Source: Amyelois transitella
Taxonomy: Eukaryota > Arthropoda > Insecta > Lepidoptera > Pyralidae
Assembly (NCBI RefSeq): GCF_032362555.1
Contig: NC_083506.1
Location: 12,385,501-12,449,500, forward strand
DNA: 64,000 nucleotides
Direction: 5' to 3'
A program made the translations under genes and the position numbers. How positions within the stretch are numbered: position 1 is the first letter of the stretch; each line of letters opens with the position of its first letter. A model generated the notes under the pieces. It did no database searches, was not told where the DNA came from, and saw nothing but the letters and a program-made list of their open reading frames with translations. Below are positions 12,401 through 20,400 of the stretch, piece after piece.

Positions 12401-14175
12401 TTCTATTGGTGCCGGATACCACACGGCAAACTTTTTTTTTCACTTTAACAATTAATTAATACATACATACATATCGTCACGTCTATATCCCATGTGGGGT
12501 AGACAGAGCCAACAGTCTTGAAGACTAAATGGCCACGTTCAGCTATTTGGCTTTAAGATAGAATTGAGATTCAAATAGTGACAGGTTGCTAGCCCATCGC
12601 TTAAAAGAAGAATCCCAAGTTTATAAGCCAACCCCTTAGTCGCCTTTTACGACATCCATGGGAGCGAAATGGAGTGGTCCTACTATTCTTTTTTCTATTG
12701 ATGCCGGGTACCACACACGGCAAACATTTTTTCCACTTTAACAATTAATTAATACATACATACATATCGTCACGTCTATATCCCATGTGGGGTAGACAGA
12801 GCCAACAGTCTTGAAGACTAAATGGCCACGTTCAGCTATTTGGCTTAATGATAGAATTGAGATTCAAATAGTGACAGGTTGCTAGCCCATCGCCTAAAAG
12901 AAGAATAATTAATAACCGTTTTAATTTTGTCGTTCCACAGGAAGTGGCGAACACGTTCCTATCACTTCCGGGCGTGGTGCGCATACACAATTTGAGATTG
13001 TGGGCGCTTTCATTGGACAAAACTGCTCTCTCAGCGCATCTAGCTATACGTGAGTTGTAAATAACATAAATTCTACTGTAGAAACGGGTATGTTAAGATG
13101 GTTCGGTCATGTGGAGAGGATGAATGAAAGCAGGTTGACTAAGCAGATATACAAGGAGAGTGTGGAGGGTAAGGTCGGAGTGGGAAGACCTAGACGAACG
13201 TATCTTGATCAAATTAAGGACGTCCTGGTAAAGGGTCAGGTCAAGAGTACCCGAAACCGCCGAGCTTGTATGAAGAGAGTTATGAATGTGGATGAAACAA
13301 AGGAAGTGTGCAGAAATCGTGGCAAGTGGAAAGAGGTGTCTCTGCCTACCCCTCCGGGAAAGAGGCGTGATTTTATGTGTGTATGTAATGCTACTATAAT
13401 ATTATAGATGCGAAAGTTTGTGATTATGTCAGGATGTCAGTACCTATGGATGTTTGTTACTCTTTCACGCAAATACTACTGAACCGATTACGATGAAATT
13501 TGGTAGCTGAAGACCCAGAATAACACATAGGCTACTTTTTATCCCGGAGTTCCCGAGGGATTGATTGTTACGTTATGATAGGGTTTTAAAGCGGACGAAG
13601 TCGCGGGCGGCTTCTAGTATATACATAAAATAGGCTAATTAATTAGTTAGGTCGGCAGAGACTAATTCTTTCTACTTGCCACGATCTCTGCATACTTCCT
13701 TCGCTTCATCCACATTCATAACTCTCGTCATGCAAGCTCGGCGGTTTCGGGTACTCTTAACTTGACCATTTGCCAGGACGTAAAAGCCTTACCCTTAGTC
13801 GCCTTTTACGATATCCATGGAAAAGAGATGGAGTGGTCCTATTCTTTTTCCTATTGGCGCCGGGAACCACAAGGCACTGGTTTAAAAGTTTAATATAAAT
13901 CAATCTTTTTTTTTACGAGTATTATTCTATTTCTGTCAAACCTGTAGGTTAAAAAAAAAAGCTCGTAATAAAGGTACTATGAATCAGAAAAATATGTATG
14001 TTTTTATATTTTATTTTTTTTTCAAACAGGTAGCGGCGTAAGTCCTCAGAAGGTTCTAGAACAAGCCACGCGGCTGGTCCACGAGAAATACAGTTTCTTC
14101 GAGATGACGCTGCAAATTGAAGAATTCAACGACGGCATGGAGGAATGCAGCCAATGTAAGATGCCTCAGGCTTGA
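3494..14175 (+). CDS. Zinc transporter of the SLC30/ZnT (CDF) family, ZnT2/3/8-like, ten exons
   Basis: Exons I place at 3494-3561, 5916-6076, 6945-7049, 7384-7504, 8043-8222, 8977-9073, 9906-10067, 10509-10640, 12941-13049 and 14030-14175. All have GT-AG borders and compatible phases; the sum is 1281 nt, 426 residues plus stop. The protein has an N-terminal HCH motif (residues ~78-80), six membrane helices, and a His-rich loop between helices 4 and 5 (residues ~217-236, HGHSH repeats). The zinc-site pairs are H127/D131 in helix 2 (DAAHLLTDF) and H277/D281 in helix 5 (HVLGDF). A cytosolic C-terminal domain ends CSQCKMPQA. Family knowledge: such proteins exchange Zn2+ for protons, moving zinc from cytosol into vesicles. 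The first exon ([18 protein letters not shown]...) is assigned from an ATG, a GTAAGA donor and matching phase, and is the least certain part. Introns are packed with SINE-A and other repeats. The stop-codon segment is tandemly duplicated downstream. Confidence 0.93.
4235..4418 (+). mobile_element. Rep-F element
   Basis: Starts CTAGCGACCCGCCCCGGCTT, contains AACCGCATCAAAATCCGTTG, ends near TATGTAGTGAT. Copies at 6107-6282 (-) and, split, 44515-47316. Within transporter intron 1. 3562-4234 is otherwise AT-rich and unremarkable. Confidence 0.6.
4537..4794 (-). mobile_element. SINE-A, full length
   Basis: Full copy with ACAT repeats at its left end and the hairpin ACGGCAC at its right. Typical inner motifs are AGTCTTGAAAAGACTGAATG and GACATCCATGGGAAAGAGAT. 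Confidence 0.8.
4849..5015 (+). mobile_element. LINE-B 3' fragment
   Basis: Begins at AAGGACGTCCTGGTTAAAGG and ends TTTTATGTATGTATG; 5' truncated. Confidence 0.65.
5187..5395 (+). mobile_element. SINE-A, truncated at the hairpin end
   Basis: Starts AAAAAAGAATAGGACCACTC and ends GGGATATAGAC without the ATGT tail. Confidence 0.7.
5629..5862 (+). mobile_element. SINE-A, internally shortened
   Basis: Has both the GTGCCG...CGGCAC hairpin and a GTATGTATG tail. Lies 55 bp upstream of transporter exon 2. Confidence 0.75.
6107..6282 (-). mobile_element. Rep-F element just downstream of transporter exon 2
   Basis: Reverse copy of 4235-4418, beginning 30 bp after the exon 2 donor. Confidence 0.6.
6358..6590 (+). 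mobile_element. SINE-A
   Basis: Lacks the hairpin end; ends GTACATATGTATGTGTA. Intron 2. Confidence 0.7.
6631..6889 (-). mobile_element. SINE-A, full length
   Basis: Intact at both ends, 55 bp upstream of transporter exon 3 and tail-to-tail with the copy at 6358. Confidence 0.8.
7940..8030 (+). mobile_element. SINE-A 3' end abutting transporter exon 5
   Basis: The GTATGTATGT tail ends 13 bp before exon 5, so the acceptor is preceded only by TCCTAATTCCAG of non-repeat sequence. Confidence 0.7.
8268..8450 (-). mobile_element. SINE-C copy
   Basis: Minus-strand copy with GACGTCAAATAAATTACTTA and AAGCGGTAAC, as at 10728-11010. Intron 5. Confidence 0.6.
8450..8640 (-). repeat. Rep-E copy
   Basis: Reverse Rep-E (CCTTTGCAGGGGAACC), directly following SINE-C. 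Confidence 0.5.
8780..8936 (-). mobile_element. SINE-T joined to a SINE-A scrap
   Basis: 8780-8828 is a SINE-A piece (GCGACTTAGGGATAGGC). 8829-8936 is the tRNA-like head of SINE-T on the minus strand with perfect B box GGTTCGAATCC. Ends 40 bp before transporter exon 6. Confidence 0.65.
9135..9394 (+). mobile_element. SINE-A, full length
   Basis: GTGCCG...CGGCAC at the left, ATGTATGTATG at the right. In intron 6; 9395-9905 holds no other repeat that I recognise. Confidence 0.8.
10426..10489 (+). repeat. Short direct tandem repeat, 32 bp x 2
   Basis: Unit starting TGACCTTCAATTGATGATTA twice in a row, 20 bp before transporter exon 8. Recent slippage or unequal exchange. Confidence 0.7.
10728..11010 (+). 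mobile_element. SINE-C copy, possibly two fused pieces
   Basis: Begins AATAGAATAGATTTTTTG, includes ACAAGGTATCACTTATTGAC, and ends with ACAAACTACACTGCAGCATT. Intron 8. Confidence 0.65.
11152..11239. mobile_element. Small palindromic MITE-like element
   Basis: Diverged copy of the 83 bp element at 18033, with CTATCGCTGT / ACAGCGATAG as inverted arms. Confidence 0.5.
11553..11820 (+). mobile_element. SINE-A with internal duplication
   Basis: Diverged hairpin end (GCCGTGTGATTTCCGGC) and a repeated CTGTCACTATTT...GAATGTCACTATTT stretch. Confidence 0.6.
11863..12906 (-). repeat. Tandem array of four SINE-A units in transporter intron 8
   Basis: Four head-to-tail SINE-A copies. The last three repeat with a period of ~291-295 bp and share the linker ACTTTAACAATTAATTAATA. 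The array ends 35 bp before exon 9 (12941). Head-to-tail repetition including non-SINE linker indicates unequal exchange rather than independent insertions. Confidence 0.8.
13087..13392 (+). mobile_element. LINE-B, longest copy, with the end of its ORF
   Basis: Encodes [20 protein letters not shown], then [15 protein letters not shown], then [13 protein letters not shown]. This is the familiar C-terminal end of non-LTR reverse transcriptase ORFs in insects. Followed by the hairpin CTACCCCTCCGGGAAAGAGG and GTGATTTTATGTGTGTATG. Truncated at its 5' end; it lies 38 bp after transporter exon 9. Confidence 0.75.
13398..13619 (+). mobile_element. Rep-G, Helitron-like short element
   Basis: Starts ATAATATTATAGATGCGAAA, contains CTGAACCGATTACGATGAAA, ends TCGCGGGCGGCTTCTAGT. 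Reverse copy at 56511-56718. Confidence 0.55.
13646..13877 (-). mobile_element. LINE-B fragment fused to a SINE-A fragment
   Basis: 13646-13784 is a reverse LINE-B piece. 13785-13877 is the hairpin half of a reverse SINE-A, ending CCACAAGGCAC. Confidence 0.6.
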
Positions 14176-14688
14176 TTTAGAAAAAAAAAGAAGGCGGTTG
14201 ATAAAATATACGGAATATAAGAGAAAAATGAATTGAATAGTTAAAAGTTGAATAGAAAAATATTTAGTCGGAACCAAATTAAAGAAACAACTTTGAAGTA
14301 CAGTTAAATGTGCGATAGAATTCAATGTAAGATGCCTCAGGCTTGATTACAAAAAAAAAAAAGAATGTGGGTGGTAAAATATACGGAAATGTTACAGAAT
14401 ATAAGTGAAAAATGAATTGAATAGTTTAAAGTTGAATAGAAAAATATTTAGTCGGAACCAAATTAAAGAAACAACTTTGAAGTACAGTTAAATGTGCGAT
14501 GGAATTCAATGTAAGATGCCTCAGGCTTGATTACAAAAAAAATAGAAGGCGGGTGTTAAAATATACGGAAGTGTTACAGAATATAAGAGAAAAATGAATT
14601 GAATAGTTAAAAGTTGAATAGAAAAATATTTAGTCTGAACCAAATTAAAGAAACAACTTTGAAGTACAGTTAAATGTGCGATAGAATT
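14152..14688 (+). repeat. Tandem triplication covering the stop codon of the zinc transporter
   Basis: Three copies start at 14152, 14323 and 14507 (periods 171 and 184). Each begins CAATGTAAGATGCCTCAGGC, which in the first copy encodes the last residues and stop of the transporter. Copies two and three lie in the 3' UTR. Copies differ mainly in a poly(A) run and in small indels. Confidence 0.85.
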
Positions 14689-15179
14689 TATTATCTTTAA
14701 GAAAAAAATATGTTCGGATATATTCAATCGTATATTCCGACATTACATACCTAAATCTGTTTGCAAATACAATGTTTGTTGAAATAGTTTAACAGCTTCG
14801 TTGAATTTAAGACGACGCTATCGTCGCAAAAGTCAAGGAAATTGTATTAAAAAATATTGTTTCAATAATTTTCAATAGTTATTTTTTGTTAGTGAAAAAA
14901 AAAATAATGAAAGTCCCAAAAAAAATTAATGAAAGCATGGTGTTTATAATATAATCCGAATTTAACACAAGGTTGTTTCATAAGTTGAACGTTACTTTTA
15001 TTATGTTTCTATCTATTTCTGTCGCTTTATACTGTCATTTACCGATTGAATCGGAAATCTTGTAGTAAGCACTTTCTCGCACTAACAAAAAAAAAGCGGC
15101 AGAAAAAGATAGCAACATTTGAAAGAGTGGGACAATGTGTGGTCCAACCCTTTAATGTTATTAATAATTTATTATTAAG

Positions 15180-15185
15180 AATAAA
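15180..15185 (+). terminator. Candidate poly(A) signal of the zinc transporter
   Basis: AATAAA about 1 kb downstream of the stop codon. It is the first canonical hexamer I find on the + strand after the coding end. A second one lies near 16295. Either would imply a long 3' UTR containing the tandem duplicates at 14152-14688. Confidence 0.3.
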
Positions 15186-15392
15186 CAGGCTTTAGAATTA
15201 CATTATGAATTGTCTGTTTTATATCAGTACAAACCAATTTTGTGGCTAAAATATTTATGCATGTGTTTTAACTCAAATATTACGACGTATTTAGCTATTA
15301 CATCAGGTACCTAGTTCGATGCCCGCTCAGGTCACATTGGAAAATGTATTTCAGCTTGACCTGGGTCTAAAATGTTTATTTATATATTAACT

Positions 15393-15722
15393 GACGGCCT
15401 CTGTGGCGCAGCGGTAGTACGCTTGTCTGTGACACCGGAGGTCCCGGGTTCGAATCCCGGCCAGGGCATGATGAGAAACGAACTTTTTCTAATTGGCCTG
15501 GGTCTTGGATGTTTATCTGTATAAGTATTTATTATAAAATATAGTATCGTTGAGTTTACTCTCGTAACACAAGTCTCGAACTTACTTCGAGGCTAACTCA
15601 ATCTGTGTAATTTGTCCCGTATATATTTATTTATTTAATTTGGTATAAAATATTGTATCATTGAGTTAGCATCCCATAACGTAAGTCTCTAACTTTGGGG
15701 CTAGCTCAGTCTGCATGATTTG
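15393..15722 (+). mobile_element. SINE-T, best-preserved copy, with a second partial tail
   Basis: tRNA-like head with A box TGGCGCAGCGG and B box GGTTCGAATCC, body ATTGGCCTGGGTCTTGGATG, end TTTGTCCCGTATATATTTAT. A second diverged copy of the tail follows (15640-15722). 14700-15390 has a weak inverted repeat around 15010-15110 and is otherwise unremarkable. Confidence 0.8.
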
Positions 15723-15732
15723 TCTTTTATAA

Positions 15733-15960
15733 ACATACATACCATCACGCCTGTCTCCCATTGGGGTAGGCAGAGACTATGGATTTCCACTTGCTACGAT
15801 CCTTATAAACCCCACCCGCTTCCTCCACACTCATTACTCTTTTCATGCATATTCGAAGATTACGAGTCACTCTTAACATCTCCTTTTTTCAAGACATTCG
15901 ATATTTTGTTCTTGAAAGTTCGACCGGCCCTGTACCAATTTTACAGTCAGCTCTGCCTTA
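15733..15960 (-). mobile_element. Fragment of a LINE related to LINE-B
   Basis: Starts with an ACAT tail and ATTGGGGTAGGCAGAGACTA but diverges from LINE-B afterwards. A similar scrap is at 53990-54070. Confidence 0.45.
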
Positions 15961-16225
15961 TAAACATACATACATACATACATATGGTCACGTCTATATC
16001 CCTTGCGGGGTAGACAGAGCCAACAGTCTTGTAAAGACTGATAGGCCACGTTCAGCTATTTGGCTTATTGATAGTATTGAGTTTCAAATAGTGACAGGTT
16101 GCTAGCCCATCGCCTAAAACAGGAATCCCAAGTTTATAAGCCTATCCCTTTGTCGCCTTTTACGACATCCGTGGGAAAGAGATGGAGTGGTCCTATTCTT
16201 TTTGTTTTGGTGCCGGGAACCACCG
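15961..16225 (-). mobile_element. SINE-A, full length
   Basis: Long ACAT tail at left; ends GTGCCGGGAACCACC. Directly follows the LINE scrap. Confidence 0.8.
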
Positions 16226-16373
16226 TATATACATATGTTGTAAGTTGTTATGTATATGTCAATTTAGTAGTAACTACTAAACCAAAAGTTATGAAACAAT
16301 AAAATTAAGTTATTGTAGTATTAATTATCGTTTAAGGTGATCATTTTTGTGAGACCTTGTTTATTTATGTAAA

Positions 16374-16620
16374 ACTAGCTGTGCCCGCGACTTTGTCCGC
16401 GTGGAATGGTTATTTTGGGCATCATTGAAGCCCTCAAGTATCACATTCTCCATTATTTCTATGCTCCTTATAGTTGCAGCGTGATGTTATATAGCCTAAA
16501 GCCTTCCTCGATAAATGGTCTATTCAACACAAAAATAATTTTTCAATTCGAACCAGTAGTTCCTGAGATTAGCGCGTTCAAACAAACGAAACTGTTCAGC
16601 TTTATAATATTAGTATAGAT
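16374..16620 (-). mobile_element. Helitron-like element
   Basis: Reverse copy of 68-313: ACTAGCTGTGCCCGCGAC...AATATTAGTATAGAT. Rep-E follows at 16675-16830; 16831-17243 holds nothing that I recognise. Confidence 0.6.
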
Positions 16621-17243
16621 GAAATACGTCGTACAATATGTTATGCATCTTATCAATCCAATTATGTTCTTGAGCTGTATGTACCATGATCCAATTCGAG
16701 TTAGGTTCCCCGGCAAAGATTGCGGAGGTCAGACGGGAGTCGCTTCGTGTAAAAACCTGACACAATACATCATCGTGGTCAAAAATCGCAACGTAAGCTC
16801 TTCTGTAAAGAGGTGAGGATGCAACTATCATCAAATTTGCAAAACGCATTAAGTAGGCTTAAATGTGAAGGTTTTTTCACTAATATTTCTCACCGTAATT
16901 CCATATTCCTAAGTAATTGCTCAATATTTATAAATCATTATACTTGTATGCTATTTATTGTGATACATATATAAAAGCAATGTTTAAATAATTTCTTGGT
17001 GGTCATTTGGTACCACGACATTTTAATATTATGAAATAGTGCCTTTGTAACTTGGTTAAGATATAAAAATGAATTGTATGATATTGAATATAGTATAGTC
17101 TTCCAAATGTTAGAAATGTAAGTGCCTGAAAATATATTTTTTGGAAAATCTATATCTGTTTATTTCATTTGTATAAAAATCATAGTGTTATCAGATGCAC
17201 TTAATCACGCGCAGATTGTAACTTAAAAAAAAAAATATATCTT

Positions 17244-17450
17244 TTCCATGGATGTCGTAAGAGGCGACTAAGGGATAGGCTTATAAACTGGGCATTCTTT
17301 TAGGCGATGGGCTAGCAACCTGTCACTGTTTGAATCTCAATTCTATCATCAAGCCGAACAGCTGAACGTGGCCTATCAGTCTTTTCAACAACTGCTGGTT
17401 CTGTCTACCCCGCAAGGGATATCGACGTGACTATATGTATATGTATGCTT
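17244..17450 (+). mobile_element. SINE-A, truncated
   Basis: Begins TCCATGGATGTCGTAAGAGG and ends in the ATGT tail, just past the 3' end of the glucosidase gene. Confidence 0.7.
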
Positions 17451-17493
17451 TCCAAGAAATAAATTGTGCCATTATAATTTATAGTCTTATAAT

Positions 17494-20400
17494 TTAATCG
17501 GTTATTGTATAGCCCACGTAGTTGTCAGGCAGGCAACGTGTGTTGGCAATTTGACTGTAGTACGACGCCGAGAGACGCGCCGTTCTCGTGCGGTTCGGCG
17601 ATTCGTAGTCCACTTCGTAAAGGCCGAATCTTTCCCTGAAAATATTATTTTTATTACAAGCTTATTATTGGTGGCGTGGTTCCCGGCACCGATACAAAGA
17701 GAATAGGACCACTCTTTCTTCTTTTCTAAGGGATAGGCTTACAAACTTGGGATTCTTTATTAGGCGATGGGCTAGCAACCGGTCACTATTTGAATATCAA
17801 TTCTGTCATTAAGCCAAATAGCTGAACGTGGCCGCATTTAGTCTTTTCAAGACTGTTGGTTCTGTCTACCCCGCAAGGGATGTAGATGTGATTATACTCG
17901 TATGTAGGTATGTATGTTTTATTTATATCGGGACAGCCAATCGTCAAACGTTTAAAATGGTTAATTGGTACAGTCAAGGGCAGATAAACATGAAGTCCTG
18001 TCCTGACTCCGTGGCATGGCACGCGCGACGCCGTTTTTATCGCGCGATAAACTATCGCTGTCTCGTTGCACGTCATAATGAAAAGCGAAAGGGTGATAGT
18101 TTATCGCGCGAAAACTTATTTGTACAAAAAGTGGTCAGGTCTCCACGTTCAATTGTATGGTTTTTTGAAGGAATTGCGATTGAAATAGCCCATCATACAA
18201 GAGGAATCCCAATTTTACATGCCCATCCCTTAGTCGCCCTTTACAACATATATGGGAAAGAAAAAAATTGACCGTATAAAAATAAAATAAAATTCACTTA
18301 CGAATATCCTCTCATCCACTCAAAATTATCAATGAGACTCCAATACGTGTATCCGAATACTCTGCATTTGTCTTTCAAGATGGCGTCAAGCAATGCTCTA
18401 AGGTAGCTTTCTATGTAGTTAACTCTCTTCGGGTCGTGGACTCCTGGCCCTAAAGAGATCCCGTTCTCAGTGACAACTATTTGGGGGTTGTTATAGGTTT
18501 TTTTGATCCAGTTCAGGATCCTTCTGAAACCCCAGGGCACCACCTGAAAAATTGGAAAGATTTTTATTTTTCAGTTTTCTAACAGAAGTAAATCAGTGGC
18601 ATAATAAATAATTCGAGAGTCAGAAGCATTGGTCTCGGCCATTTTAAAAGCTTTATTCAACATACTAGCTTCCGCCAGCGACCCCATCCGCGCGGATGTC
18701 GGTCTTCGCGTGGATAGTTTATTTCTCCATTTTGAGTAAATCTGACAATGGCATCTTATTACGGCGCTGAATCCACTGCGGGTAACGCAACGTGTGTTCG
18801 CGGTTCTATAGAACAACGTTTATGGATAAAACTGAAAAATTAAGATTTTTTTCGTATTTTTCCAGGATAAAAGTACTAATCCCATTTTATGCCCAGGATA
18901 ATAAGGTATAATTATACCAAGTTTCATCGAAATCAAACTGTTAGTTTTCACGTGATGAACATACAGATAGATAGACAGACAAAAAATATACAGAATATTT
19001 TAGACAGATATTTTCAATGTCCAGAATTGGCCCTTCTACAGATTTATTATATGTATAGATTTATCAGTGGCTACATTTCTCATTATAACTGACCCTGTGT
19101 TTTCGCGTTAGCTTTGTTGGTTGTTTTCATCAAAACAATATTAAAATATAGGTTTCTAAACGATGCTATTACAGAGAAAGAATCCAAGTTTAATTTCCTT
19201 TTTAAAGAGTTAGGTTACGAGGCAGTCTCACCATTTAAAAAAAAAACTCACTACTAGATCGAAATCATAATCAGCCCTTGTCACCCCATTAAAAACTACT
19301 TACCCTCAGCCAAGTGGAATTAGACCTAGGCCAGTCTGGTTTCTGGGTAATTCTAACGCCCATGTCGTCTGCGAACGATGGTTCCCCACTGTCAGGATTG
19401 TCTGCAGGGCTCCCCAAGTACGTGGTGTAATGGTTCAGCCCAAGGAAGTCGAAGGAACCCTTGAAGAATTGACATAAATTTATTTATTTATTTATGTACA
19501 CAAAATTATACACATACATATAGACTACAAGACTGTTTCAAGGCTCTGTCTACCCCGCAAGGGATATAGACGTGATTATATGTATGTATGTATGTATGTA
19601 TATTTACTTTATTTTTGCCATGTTAATAAGTGGATGATTATGTTTAAAAGAGTTAAATAAAATTCAAACTAAAGGTCCCGTGGTAGTAAGACTTTTTTGA
19701 GTACATACATACATAAAGTGCCGTGTGGTTCCCGGCGCCAATACAAAAAAGAATAGGACCACTCCATCTCATTCCCATGGATGTCGTAAAAGTCGACTAA
19801 GGGATAGGCTTATAAACTTAAGGTTCTTCTTTTAGGCGACGGGCTAGCAACCTGTCACTTTATATGAATCTCAATTTTATCAGTAAGCCATACCTACAGC
19901 TGAATGTGTCCTATCAGTATTTTCAAGGCTGTTGGCTCTGTCTACCCCGCAAGGGATATAGATGTGACCATATGTATGTATGTATAAAGTCAATCCCAGC
20001 AGGATTGAGAAGCGTTACGTTTGAAGATGAAAGAAAGATATATTTATACTTTTGTTCAAAAGTACCCGAAATCACCGAGCTTGCATGAAGAGAGTTATGA
20101 ATGTGGATGAAGCGAAGGAAGTATGCAGAGATCGTGGCAAGTGGAAAGAGGTAGTCTCTGCCTACCCCTCCGGGAAAGAGGTTTGATTTTATGTATGTAA
20201 GTATGTATGTAAGTATGTATGTAAGTATGTATGTAAGTATGTATGTAAGTATGTATGTAAGTATGTATGTAAGTATGTATGTATATTTTTACTTACCCTG
20301 ATGTTTCGGATCTCATCGGGGGTGAGGTGCGGGAGGCGGGAGCGGGCGAAATTCTGATGCCTGGATTTGGCATCAATCCGTTTCCTCATGATGGGAGGGT

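Noticed and set aside
13090-13407. 105-codon host gene
   Set aside because: It is the truncated end of a LINE reverse-transcriptase ORF (LINE-B), repeated in pieces across the window.
15393-15460. tRNA gene (perfect B box, plausible A box), also at 1600, 8900, 27530, 60050 and 61020
   Set aside because: Each is followed by the same SINE body and AT-rich tail and recurs throughout the window, so they are heads of SINE-T, not functional tRNA genes.
17828-18271. 147-codon + strand frame
   Set aside because: Runs through SINE-A, a palindromic MITE and intron DNA of the glucosidase; composition and context do not fit a gene.
20192-20286. CRISPR-like regular repeat
   Set aside because: A simple 12 bp tandem satellite without spacers, grown from a LINE tail in a eukaryotic intron.
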